Part shown: positions 26,776 to 34,237 of the stretch, in pieces | Numbering within the stretch: position 1 is the first letter of the stretch | Layout of the letters: each line of letters opens with the position of its first letter | Assembly (NCBI GenBank): GCA_019636655.1 | Contig: JAHBXB010000001.1 | Span: 992,001 to 1,056,000, forward strand | Origin: Phycisphaeraceae bacterium | GTDB taxonomy: Bacteria; Planctomycetota; Phycisphaerae; Phycisphaerales; UBA1924 | Length of the DNA: 64,000 nucleotides | Reading direction: 5' to 3' | The notes under the pieces: generated by a model | The model's database searches: none | What the model saw: only the letters and a program-made list of their open reading frames with translations | What the model was told of the DNA's origin: nothing | Translations under genes and position numbers: made by a program

Positions 26776-28020
26776 TCAGTTGACGGAGACGATCTGACGC
26801 ATCTGGTCGATCGTCTCGCTTGAGGGATCGATCTTGCGAGCCTTCTCAAGGCTCGCCATGGCCGCATCGTTCTGTCCCATGTCCTGCTCGATGAGCGCCG
26901 CCAGCAGGTAAGGCGAGGCGTCCTTGGTCGTGCGCTGCTGGGCCTGCCGCAGCGATGCCAGGGCCCCAGGGTTGTCGCCGGTTCGCCGCAGGTACACCGC
27001 CCGCAGCATGTACCCCTCGTAGCGGTTGGGGGCCAGGACGATCACTCGCCCGGACGCGATCTTCAGCCGGGGGTAATCCTTCAGAACACGGCAGACGTTG
27101 GCGAGATCGATCCAGGTCTGTGCATCGTTCTCGCCCTGCTTGTCCTGCGTCAGGGCGAGCAGCAGCGTCCGGGCGTCGACCAGCCGGTCGAGCTTCATCA
27201 GGCACATCGCGCGGAGGTGCTCCAGGTCTCGGCGCGGGGTCTTCGCCGAACCCTCGATCAACTTGGAGAAGTTGTACTCGGCGTCGGCGTACGCGCCCGC
27301 CGCGAACTGGGCCCGCGACAGATCCTCGAGAATGCTCACGTTGTCCGGGGCGAGCAGACGGGCCTCCGAGAACAGCCGGACCGCGGTCTCGGTCTGGTTC
27401 CGCAGCATCGCGATATGCCCCTGGCTCTGCCGGAGCGCCGCGTTGTACTGGAACTCAGAGCTGTGAGAAGACAGCATCGTGCTGGCGTCGTCGAGCCGGT
27501 CGAGCTGGATGAGCATCTCGGCCGCCGCGATGAGATACTGCGCGTTGGACGGAGACAGCTCCATCGCCTTCTCGTACCGCTGGAGTGCAACGTCCGCCTC
27601 GCCGAATCGCTCGTGGATGATCCCGATGTAGTACTGCACGTCGTCGGCCTTGGGGTCGAGCTTCTCGGCCGTCAGCAGGGACCTGCGGGCGGCGTCGAGG
27701 TCGCCCTTCTCGATGAGGATCCGGCCGCGGAGCGTGTGCGACTTGGCCATCTTGTCCGTGATCGCGATGGACGAGTCGACGCTCTTGAGGGCCTTGTCGA
27801 GTTCGCCGGCCAGGAACGCCTGGTACGCCGCGTTCCATTCGGTGCCGCCCTTCATCAGCGCCACCTTGTCATTGGCCTGGTCAAGGAACTCGCTCGTGTA
27901 CTTGCCGTGCCCCTGGCAGCCGGTGAGGGCTGCCGCGGCGCTCGCAACGAGAGCCGCGGCGAGGCGGCCGATAATCCGGGGCCTGCGTGTGAACGATCGA
28001 CGGGAAGTGATGCTGGTCAT
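26776..28020 (-). CDS. TPR-repeat lipoprotein at the end of the secretin cluster
   Basis: 414 residues; ATG at 28020 with AGGAG 8 bases upstream. A signal peptide ends at a lipobox LTGC near residue 34, so it is a lipoprotein processed by LspA. The rest is a chain of at least eight TPR units (for example ALKSVDSSIAITDKMAKSH, ARRSLLTAEKLDPKADD, ALQRYEKAMELSPSNAQ). It lies 136 bp after the secretin gene on the same strand. In type IV pilus and type II systems TPR lipoproteins (PilF/PilW class) act as pilotins that help secretin assembly, so that role is a reasonable inference. Confidence 0.82.
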   Translation of the reverse strand: MTSITSRRSFTRRPRIIGRLAAALVASAAAALTGCQGHGKYTSEFLDQANDKVALMKGGTEWNAAYQAFLAGELDKALKSVDSSIAITDKMAKSHTLRGRILIEKGDLDAARRSLLTAEKLDPKADDVQYYIGIIHERFGEADVALQRYEKAMELSPSNAQYLIAAAEMLIQLDRLDDASTMLSSHSSEFQYNAALRQSQGHIAMLRNQTETAVRLFSEARLLAPDNVSILEDLSRAQFAAGAYADAEYNFSKLIEGSAKTPRRDLEHLRAMCLMKLDRLVDARTLLLALTQDKQGENDAQTWIDLANVCRVLKDYPRLKIASGRVIVLAPNRYEGYMLRAVYLRRTGDNPGALASLRQAQQRTTKDASPYLLAALIEQDMGQNDAAMASLEKARKIDPSSETIDQMRQIVSVN

Positions 28021-28156
28021 GGTGTAACTCCTCTGGTGGCTCGTGAACGATGGCCCTGCCTGCACGCGGCCCGCAAGGCCGGTCACCGCCGCCTTTGGGC
28101 GCCGGCGACCATCTGGAAGAACCGGCGTGCGGGTTACCGCGCGCCGGCCCGAGGAG

Positions 28157-30973
28157 TTACTTCGTGTCCGTGTCCGCATTCGCGACCGGCGCCTGGAGCG
28201 CACCCATCGCCGCGAACATGGCCTTGAGGGACAGCGGAAGGTCAGTCGTCGGCCGCACCGGCTCCGCGCTGGACTGCGGTCCCGACGCGGTCTCGGTGGG
28301 ATTGGTGTTGGCCTTGGGCAGCGGGTTGCCCTTGTCGTCGCACGACGCGGCCCACACCTTGCCCGAGGTGGGATCAAGGATCCACCCGTAGCCGTTGTGG
28401 TACCCGGAATCAGGACCGGTGCCCATCACCACGGTCGAGGCGTTGGGGCCATCGACCCACGGGTTCACCGGGGGGGTCTGCATCATGCCGGCCGCCACGA
28501 AGGCCTCCCAGCCGGTATCGCCGGGCGAGCTGGAGAGCGGGGGCAGGTGGCCCTCGTTGAACTCACGGAACGCCCCGATCTGGCCGCGGAGAACGGCAAG
28601 CGTCGTGGAGATCGTGAACCGGACGCCTTCTGGTGCCGCCACCATGGCGGGGGCCGGAGCCGGTGCGGGCTCCGCGGCCGCGGCCACCGGGGCCAGCGGG
28701 GGGAACTTCGCCTGGGCATCGGGGTTCACAGGCGACGCGGCGGGCTGGTTGCCCATCGCGTTCTGGGTGTGGTCCCGATTCCAGCGCTTGACCGTGACAA
28801 CGCCGTCCTGCTCGACGTAGGCGAACCCGTTCGCCGGCAGGATGGTGTCCAGAGCCTCGTACACGTTGACGCCCTGGAGGTCGGCGCTCACCGTGCCCGT
28901 CACGTCCGGGTCGGCGACGATGATGACGCGGCTCTGCATCGAGATCTGGGAGAGAACATTGCGGATGTCCTTGTTCTGAGCCCAGACGTTCACGAGAGGC
29001 AGGGGATCGCCCCACATCTGGTTGTGATCGCCCTCGGGAGCCCCGAACATCGCCATGTCTTCGTTCGGCTCGGTCGACGACTGGGCCTCGGGCGCCTTCT
29101 CGGCCGGAGCCGGGAGCGGCGTCGTGCGGTAGAGGGGGATGTCAGTCTCACCCCACGGAACGTACTTGGGCTGGGGCTGCTCGGCAGGCACGTTGACCTG
29201 CTCGAACCGGGACTTGACCTCCTCGTTGACCGCGTCCTCCATGACGGACTTGGTCGGCCAGTACTGACGCTCCTGCGTCAGCTTCTCCCGCAGCGCGATC
29301 GCGTCGGGCTGGACGTGGTTGAGCGAGAGCGAGCGCTGGATCGTCCACAGAGCCTTCTCGTACTGGCCGTCGCGGGCGAGCGTCTCGGCCTCGACGTTGA
29401 GCGTGCCGCACATCTTCTCGCGGGAGAACGGCAGCAGGGCCTGGCGGGCGCCAACCTGCAGACGCTCGATGTCCTCGGTCGCCCGCTGGGCGAACTCGGT
29501 GACGATCGCGTCGTTGATCAGCTTGGGGGTGATGAGGAAGATGATCTCGGTGCGGTCGATCTGGTCCTCGTTGCCCTGGAAGGCGGCCCCGATGTACGGC
29601 AGGTCGCCGACGATCGGCACCTGACGCCGCGTGAGCTGCGTGTTCTCGCGGAACAGGCCGCCGAGCACCACCGTCTGGCCGTCCTTGACGATGATGTTCG
29701 TCGTGATCTCCTGCGTGATCTCGTCGGGGATCGACACGACCGTGCCCGTGTTGCTGGTCTGGTCGCGGACGACCGCCTCCGACACCTGCGGGCGGATCTC
29801 GAGGCGGATGGAGTTGTCCTTCGCCACGAACGGCCGGAAGTTCAGCTGAACACCGGTGTCGAGGAACGAGACCGTCTGGGTGGTCGACGTCTCGCTCGAG
29901 ACCGTGCTCAGGTAGCCGACGCGGCGGCCGACCAGGACGCGGGACGCCTGGCGGTTCAGGGCCAGCACCTTCGGGTGCGAGACGATCACGGTCTGGCTGA
30001 TCTCATCGAGGACGCGGATGAAGACCGACACGTCGTCGGAGATGATGCCGAACTTCATGCCGCCCGGCGCCGCCGTGTTGCCGACGGTCTGCGTCACCGC
30101 GACGCCCTTGTTGTCCGGGGGCGAGTAGCCCTGGCCGGCCGAGCCGTCGCCGCCCTTAATCAGCGAGTTGACCGCGGAGAGCGGGCCGCCCGTGCTGATG
30201 AAGTCGAGGAAGCTCAGGTCGCCCAGGACGGTGAAGTCGACGCCGAACGCGTTGGCCTCGTTCAGGGCGGTCTGCAGGATCGTGGCCTCCACGAGCACCT
30301 GCGCGGGCTTGATGTCCAGCTCGCCCACCAGCGCCTCGATCGCCGCGATGTTCTCCTCGTAGTCGATCACGACGAGCACGGAGGCCTGGGCGTTGTCGTC
30401 CTTGCCGACCGGGGTCTTGTCGTTGACGGCGAACGTCTCGGCCTTGGCCGTGGCGTGCAGCTCACCCTCCTTCGAGAGCAGCGGCTTGACGAACATGCCC
30501 GCGTCCTGCGCGTTCATGTAGTTCAGGTAGATGGGCTTGGCCACGCGCTTCTTCAGGGCCTTCTGGATCTCCTCCAGTTCCTGGAGCGTGTACACGTAGA
30601 TGAAGTTGCCCTGCTCGATGTACCCGAAGCCGTTGACGTGCAGCAGCGCGTCCAGGGCCTCCTTGAACGTCACGTTGTAGAGCGTCGCCGTCACGCGGGC
30701 GGAGACGTTCTTGCTCGCGACGATGTTCTTCTGGCTCTGGATCGAGAGCAGTTCCAGCACCGCGCCCAGGTCCTCGTCCTTCACGTGCAGGTCCACGGTC
30801 AGGTGGTCCGACACCTTGACCTGCGGCCCGTCCTTCTTGTCCCCCGCCGGCGTGCCCTGGGCGAACACCGGCAGCGGCGCCGCGGCGATCAGCGCCGCCG
30901 CGATGACAAGCCCAGGTACCTTGCCCGCCAGCCGCACCAGCTCGCGAGGCGATCGTCCAATCTTCGTTGCCAT
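28157..30973 (-). CDS. Secretin (GspD/PilQ family) with C-terminal second STN domain and pseudopilin-like head
   Basis: 938 residues from the ATG at 30973, preceded by GGAGGATC. Order: signal peptide (1-39), STN domain (52-130), an N1-like ring domain (~145-220), secretin channel (~225-490) with the family signature VPIVGDLPYIGAAF, a helical TPR-like stretch (~495-570), a Pro/Glu-rich linker, a second STN domain (~655-731), a Pro/Ala linker, and a domain at ~785-890 that resembles a pseudopilin head (see findings). Usual secretins end soon after the channel, at 600-750 residues. It should form the outer-membrane pore of a type II secretion or type IV pilus-like system. Confidence 0.93.
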   Translation of the reverse strand: MATKIGRSPRELVRLAGKVPGLVIAAALIAAAPLPVFAQGTPAGDKKDGPQVKVSDHLTVDLHVKDEDLGAVLELLSIQSQKNIVASKNVSARVTATLYNVTFKEALDALLHVNGFGYIEQGNFIYVYTLQELEEIQKALKKRVAKPIYLNYMNAQDAGMFVKPLLSKEGELHATAKAETFAVNDKTPVGKDDNAQASVLVVIDYEENIAAIEALVGELDIKPAQVLVEATILQTALNEANAFGVDFTVLGDLSFLDFISTGGPLSAVNSLIKGGDGSAGQGYSPPDNKGVAVTQTVGNTAAPGGMKFGIISDDVSVFIRVLDEISQTVIVSHPKVLALNRQASRVLVGRRVGYLSTVSSETSTTQTVSFLDTGVQLNFRPFVAKDNSIRLEIRPQVSEAVVRDQTSNTGTVVSIPDEITQEITTNIIVKDGQTVVLGGLFRENTQLTRRQVPIVGDLPYIGAAFQGNEDQIDRTEIIFLITPKLINDAIVTEFAQRATEDIERLQVGARQALLPFSREKMCGTLNVEAETLARDGQYEKALWTIQRSLSLNHVQPDAIALREKLTQERQYWPTKSVMEDAVNEEVKSRFEQVNVPAEQPQPKYVPWGETDIPLYRTTPLPAPAEKAPEAQSSTEPNEDMAMFGAPEGDHNQMWGDPLPLVNVWAQNKDIRNVLSQISMQSRVIIVADPDVTGTVSADLQGVNVYEALDTILPANGFAYVEQDGVVTVKRWNRDHTQNAMGNQPAASPVNPDAQAKFPPLAPVAAAAEPAPAPAPAMVAAPEGVRFTISTTLAVLRGQIGAFREFNEGHLPPLSSSPGDTGWEAFVAAGMMQTPPVNPWVDGPNASTVVMGTGPDSGYHNGYGWILDPTSGKVWAASCDDKGNPLPKANTNPTETASGPQSSAEPVRPTTDLPLSLKAMFAAMGALQAPVANADTDTK

Positions 30974-31320
30974 TTTCGATCCTCCGGCGGGCGTGGCGGC
31001 CGTCGTCACGCCTGCACTGCAGAAAAGCGGTTGTGGGTTCCAGAACTCCGGTGAGTGACTCTCTGGCCGCGTCATCCACAGATTTCGTCCGGAAAGCGAT
31101 GGCACTTTGGGGAACTTTGCCAACTCCAACGACAGGGCGATTCCGGCCGTTCCTGCGCTCCGGGCAAGCCGGACCGCGCCCGCGGCCTGGGAAAGAGCGT
31201 CCTCTGTCGGCGCGCGTTATCAGACGACCCAGCCCTGTGCCAACGCGCACGGACCGCGCCCTGACTCAACCGGCTCGTGTTCTCAAGTTCCCCCGCAACT
31301 GCCCCCGGGTACCAAGCCGC
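30974..31320. other. 347-bp gap upstream of the secretin gene
   Basis: No gene is supported on either strand. It lies between two minus-strand genes of the cluster and holds a candidate promoter with an inverted repeat (31212-31248). The secretin ribosome site is at its left end. Confidence 0.5.
31216..31243 (-). promoter_or_regulatory. Candidate internal promoter for the secretin gene
   Basis: Minus strand: TTGGCA (31243-31238), 16-nt spacer, GATAAC (31221-31216); five and four of six consensus bases. Seven-base arms GCGCGTT (31212-31218) and AACGCGC (31242-31248) flank it symmetrically. The secretin ATG is about 240 bases downstream. Confidence 0.4.
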
Positions 31321-31566
31321 CTACCGCGGCTCGTGCCCCTCATCGTCGGCCGCGTGCACCTGCGCCTGGGCCGACTGTCGCGCCGAGACCGCCCGGGCGC
31401 TCACCTCGGGGTCCGCCACCGCCGTCCGCGGGTGGTTGGTCACCAGCAGCAACTTGGCCCACAGCAGCAGACCGAACACCACGACCACCACCCCGACCGC
31501 CACGCGGCGGACCGACGGCGACCTGCTGATCGAAGCGATGTGGCGTGCGGAGGTGCGGTCGATCAT
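31321..31566 (-). CDS. Small single-span membrane protein in the secretin cluster
   Basis: 81 residues; ATG at 31566 with AAGGAC upstream. A basic N-terminus (SPSVRR) leads into one membrane span (VAVGVVVVVFGLLLWAKLLLV, residues ~22-42), then an Ala/Glu/Gln-rich tail. The shape is that of a small inner-membrane clamp protein (GspC- or PilP-like in position), but no sequence match is claimed. It sits between the gspH-like and secretin genes on the same strand. Confidence 0.6.
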   Translation of the reverse strand: MIDRTSARHIASISRSPSVRRVAVGVVVVVFGLLLWAKLLLVTNHPRTAVADPEVSARAVSARQSAQAQVHAADDEGHEPR

Positions 31567-31639
31567 CGTCGAGTCCTTCTCGTGGTGCGCGTGCCTGCGG
31601 GCCCGGAGCGGGCAATAGAAAGAAACCGGGAAACAAGGG

Positions 31640-32284
31640 TCAGGTTCCGCTGGGCGGCGGAGCCGGGGGCGCGGCGGTTACGCGGGTGACGGAGGTCCTC
31701 CCGGTAAACGCGTCGACAAGGATGTCGTACGTACTGCCCGACCCCACCACGGTGACCTTGCCGCCATTGCTCGGGGTGTTCCCGGAAGGATCGGTGACCG
31801 GGCCTCCCATCGCATCGAAATACAGGATCTCGGTGCCGTCGAAATCAACCGCGGTAATCCGCGATGCGCCGAAGCGTGCATCGAGGAAGTCAACAAGGTA
31901 CTTCCCGTCCGGGCGGGACGCATCGTACATCATGTTCGTGTCGTCCGGCGCGAAGGTGTCGCCGGTGACCTCGTGCACGGAGTACTTCGAAGCCTGAACA
32001 TTGAACACCACCGCCCGCCGCTCCTGGAACGCGACGGCGTCGGACTGCGCGAAGGTGATATCAGCGACGATCGTCCGGACCGCGGCCTGTACTTTGAGCA
32101 CGCCGGTCTCGCCCATCGCCGGGATGATCATGGCGCCGGCAATCCCCAGGATCACGATGACCGCGAGCAGTTCGAGCAGCGTAAAGGCGCGAGAGGACGC
32201 GGCACCGGCGCAGCGCGCCGCACCCGGCGTAGGCCGGGCGCGGCGGTGGATCGGGCTGGTCATGAGGGATCGGTTGATGCGCAC
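31640..32284 (-). CDS. GspH/FimT-like pseudopilin
   Basis: 214 residues from a GTG at 32284 with AAGGAG upstream. A long basic/Ala-rich leader of ~33 residues ends in AFTLLELLAVIVILGIAGA, the prepilin peptidase site, with Ala at -1 and Glu at +5. The helix is followed by ADITFAQSDAVAFQERRAVVF, the typical GspH/FimT continuation, and a beta-rich head. The C-terminus is Pro-rich. Minor pseudopilins of this type cap or initiate the periplasmic pseudopilus. It is the fifth gene of the cluster. Confidence 0.87.
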   Translation of the reverse strand: MRINRSLMTSPIHRRARPTPGAARCAGAASSRAFTLLELLAVIVILGIAGAMIIPAMGETGVLKVQAAVRTIVADITFAQSDAVAFQERRAVVFNVQASKYSVHEVTGDTFAPDDTNMMYDASRPDGKYLVDFLDARFGASRITAVDFDGTEILYFDAMGGPVTDPSGNTPSNGGKVTVVGSGSTYDILVDAFTGRTSVTRVTAAPPAPPPSGT

Positions 32285-32330
32285 TTCACAAACTCCTTCA
32301 AGCGCGCCTCCGACGTCGGTTCAGCGGCGT

Positions 32331-32684
32331 TTAGTTCGACCGCTTGACCTCGATCTTCGTATCCGAGTTCGGACCGCTGGACTTCTCATCCCGCTTGTCG
32401 CCCGAGATCACCACGGGCGGCATTGACAGGACCTTGACATTGAGCCCCTTCTCGAGGCGAGCCGCGAGCGAGTTCTCGAACGCATCGAGCTTCTGGCCCA
32501 GCCGCTCGATGGCGCCGTAGATCTCCTGCCGCTCCTGGCCCGAGTTGAACGGGGGCGAAAGGACAGGCTGCTGCGCGACCGCAGCCGCGGGCGAGTTCGA
32601 GTCGCCAAACTTCACGAGCAGGTTCGTGGCAAGCAGGGCGGCAATCACGGTGAGGACGCCGTTGAGGTATCGGTCGCGACGCAT
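32331..32684 (-). CDS. Small membrane-anchored protein of the pseudopilin cluster, unknown
   Basis: 117 residues; ATG at 32684 with AGGAGA upstream. One N-terminal span (YLNGVLTVIAALLATNLLV, ~6-24) is followed by a Pro/Gln segment, a helix (EIYGAIERLGQKLDAFENSLAAR split by charged residues) likely to be a short coiled coil, and a Lys/Asp/Ser-rich tail. It should be an inner-membrane protein facing the periplasm. Position between pseudopilin genes suggests a part of the same apparatus; no family was recognised. Confidence 0.6.
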   Translation of the reverse strand: MRRDRYLNGVLTVIAALLATNLLVKFGDSNSPAAAVAQQPVLSPPFNSGQERQEIYGAIERLGQKLDAFENSLAARLEKGLNVKVLSMPPVVISGDKRDEKSSGPNSDTKIEVKRSN

Positions 32685-32776
32685 GGCAGGTCTCCTGTGG
32701 AATCGTGGTTCCGGACCACTTCATCGCCCTAAAACCACATTCGCTTCAGAGGAACCTCCCAGTTTCACACAGCGCA

Positions 32777-33223
32777 CTAACTGCGCGGCAAAGGCTTGTC
32801 GTTCACGTCAAAGCCGCCCGCCCAGACCTGGCCGGTGTTCGGGTCGAAGATCCACCCGTACATCGTCTGGAACGCCGCATCCGGTGTCGCATCGGGCACC
32901 ACCCGAACTTCGCGAGCGTTGGCCCCGCCCACCCAGGCGTTGACCGGGGCACTTTGCAGGTACTCGGTCGCGTCACCGACGATTTCGCCCCAGGTGCCGT
33001 TGCCGTCAGACACAGCCGGCATCGAGTCGTTGTTGCGGGCACGGAAAACGCCGACGGTTCGTCGGAGCTTCTGCAGCTCGTTGTAGGTCGCGTTCGCCTG
33101 GGCCTCCTGCGTAGCGCTCGTGAACTGCGGGATCACGATTGCGGCCAGAATGCCCAGGATCACGACGACAATGAGGATCTCAACCAGCGTAAAGGCACGT
33201 CGCATGGGCAGAACGGAGTGCAT
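32777..33223 (-). CDS. GspG-like pseudopilin
   Basis: 148 residues from MHSVLPMRR at 33223, where GGGAG lies six bases upstream; an ATG at 33205 is second choice. The cleavage region is RAFTLVEILIVVVILGILAA with Ala at -1 and Glu at +5. The helix ends in KLRRTVGVFRARNND and the head closes with YGWIFDPNTGQVWAGGFD. A near copy of this closing motif is found at the C-terminus of the secretin. Likely a pilus subunit processed by a prepilin peptidase that is encoded elsewhere. Confidence 0.9.
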   Translation of the reverse strand: MHSVLPMRRAFTLVEILIVVVILGILAAIVIPQFTSATQEAQANATYNELQKLRRTVGVFRARNNDSMPAVSDGNGTWGEIVGDATEYLQSAPVNAWVGGANAREVRVVPDATPDAAFQTMYGWIFDPNTGQVWAGGFDVNDKPLPRS

Positions 33224-33278
33224 CGAACGTCTCCCTTGGGGGCGAGGATCCCCGACACCAGTTCCGTTCTTCAGCAAG

Positions 33279-33308
33279 CCGGCCGGCCCCGTTTAAAGGG
33301 CCGGCCGG
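33279..33308 (-). other. Strong intercistronic hairpin between the two pseudopilin genes
   Basis: Perfect 11-bp stem CCGGCCGGCCC/GGGCCGGCCGG with an 8-nt loop (CGTTTAAA on the plus strand). It lacks a T-run on the minus strand. Its place just after the first pilin gene fits partial termination or 3' protection that makes the first pilin more abundant than the genes behind it. Confidence 0.7.
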
Positions 33309-33336
33309 TCGATTCACGAGAGACGGCCCGCCGTCA

Positions 33337-33825
33337 TTACGGCATGCCGTACCACTTGTTGGTCTGCTCGTCGAAGCCGACAGCAGCGATCTCGCCGGTC
33401 GCGGCATCGTAGAGCCAGCCGTCAGCAACCGCTGCGGGGTCCATCGCCGCGGCGGTGGCGCCGAGCGGGCTGGTGCCAGCCTGCACGGAGCTGCTCTTGT
33501 TCCGCGGGTTGATCGGCGCGGTCCGCGTGTAGGGCTGCTGCGCGACGCCGCCGATCGCCGGGGGCTCCAGCAGTTCGGCGAAGCCGTCGCCGAGGTTCGT
33601 GTTCGTCGGCGCTGACACCAGGTCCGGCGACGTGCCGTTGTTCCGGACGCGGAACAACTCAACCTGGCTGCGGATCGTCTGCAACTGCGTCTGCACGTTG
33701 CCGATCTGCGCCTCCTGGCTCGCGTTCGTGAACTGCGGAATCACGATCGCCGCCAGGATGCCGAGGATCACCACGACAATCAGGATTTCCACCAGCGTAA
33801 AGGCCTTCCGAACACGCGTGCGCAT
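33337..33825 (-). CDS. GspG-like pseudopilin, probable major subunit
   Basis: 162 residues from the ATG at 33825 with AAGGAG upstream; earlier in-frame starts lack a site. The N-terminus RKAFTLVEILIVVVILGILA is nearly identical to that of the next gene. The helix continues with QLQTIRSQVELFRVRNNG, and the head closes with WLYDAATGEIAAVGFD. Because it is first in the pair and followed by a strong hairpin it is the best candidate for the major pseudopilin, as inference. Confidence 0.9.
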   Translation of the reverse strand: MRTRVRKAFTLVEILIVVVILGILAAIVIPQFTNASQEAQIGNVQTQLQTIRSQVELFRVRNNGTSPDLVSAPTNTNLGDGFAELLEPPAIGGVAQQPYTRTAPINPRNKSSSVQAGTSPLGATAAAMDPAAVADGWLYDAATGEIAAVGFDEQTNKWYGMP

Positions 33826-33946
33826 ACGAGAGTCTCCTTGCAAGATACCGTCCATTCGTCCCGGGTCCTCGGCCACGCCGCCGAGCCTGTCCCTTGCTCG
33901 GGCCGCCGGCGGCCCCCCGGTTCGCGACCATCGCGAGCCGGATCGA

Positions 33947-34011
33947 ACGACAGGTCAGGTCACACTCACGCGGCATCACGCGCGCTGCGTGAGCCCGACC
34001 GGGCCTGTCGT
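33947..34011 (-). other. Long three-part stem-loop in the pilin leader
   Basis: Arms ACGACAGG/CCTGTCGT (8 bp), GGTC/GACC (4 bp) and CTCACGC/GCGTGAG (7 bp), nested in line, with symmetric 3/3 internal loops between them and a 15-nt apical loop (33972-33986). 65 bases in all. No T-run follows, so termination is not the obvious role. Confidence 0.6.
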
Positions 34012-34168
34012 CCAGTAAAGAAGATCGGAATCGCTCCCCGCCCGAATCAGCGGTCACTGCCCGCTTCGCGTCAAAGGCATCCGGTCACGCCGCCTGCGCT
34101 GCCCGCGCGGGGCGAGCCGCCTGTGCCGGATGGGAAAACCACCGCCCGCCATCGTCCCAATAGCAGCA

Positions 34169-34207
34169 CAGCCCGCAGCCCCATCGTGCGATGGGACGTG
34201 CGGGCTG
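34169..34207 (-). terminator. Hairpin just downstream of the STN-protein gene
   Basis: Outer stem CAGCCCGCA/TGCGGGCTG (9 bp), inner stem CCCATC/GATGGG (6 bp) with loop GTGC and small internal loop. It begins 31 bases past the stop at 34238. No T-run, so it is a probable 3' end or partial terminator. Confidence 0.5.
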
Positions 34208-34237
34208 CGCCATTGGAGGATGTTTGGTGCTACCGGC

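Larger units (their letters stand above)
33826..34237. other. 412-bp leader/intergenic region upstream of the pilin genes, with several inverted repeats
   Basis: No gene is supported. In minus-strand order it holds a hairpin at 34207-34169, a long imperfect stem-loop at 34011-33947, a stem-loop at 33939-33919 (9 bp, loop of 3, one wobble pair) and the 16-base palindrome GGGCCGCCGGCGGCCC at 33915-33900. No convincing promoter boxes were seen by eye. Confidence 0.6.

Noticed and set aside
28043-31054. A plus-strand open frame of 1003 codons opposite the secretin
   Set aside because: It mirrors the secretin in a codon-phase typical of GC-rich DNA; its product is Arg/Val/Leu/His low-complexity with no domain and no ribosome site.
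31055-31264. Short plus-strand frame in the gap before the secretin gene
   Set aside because: No ribosome site, no family resemblance, and it runs against the direction of the cluster and its promoter.
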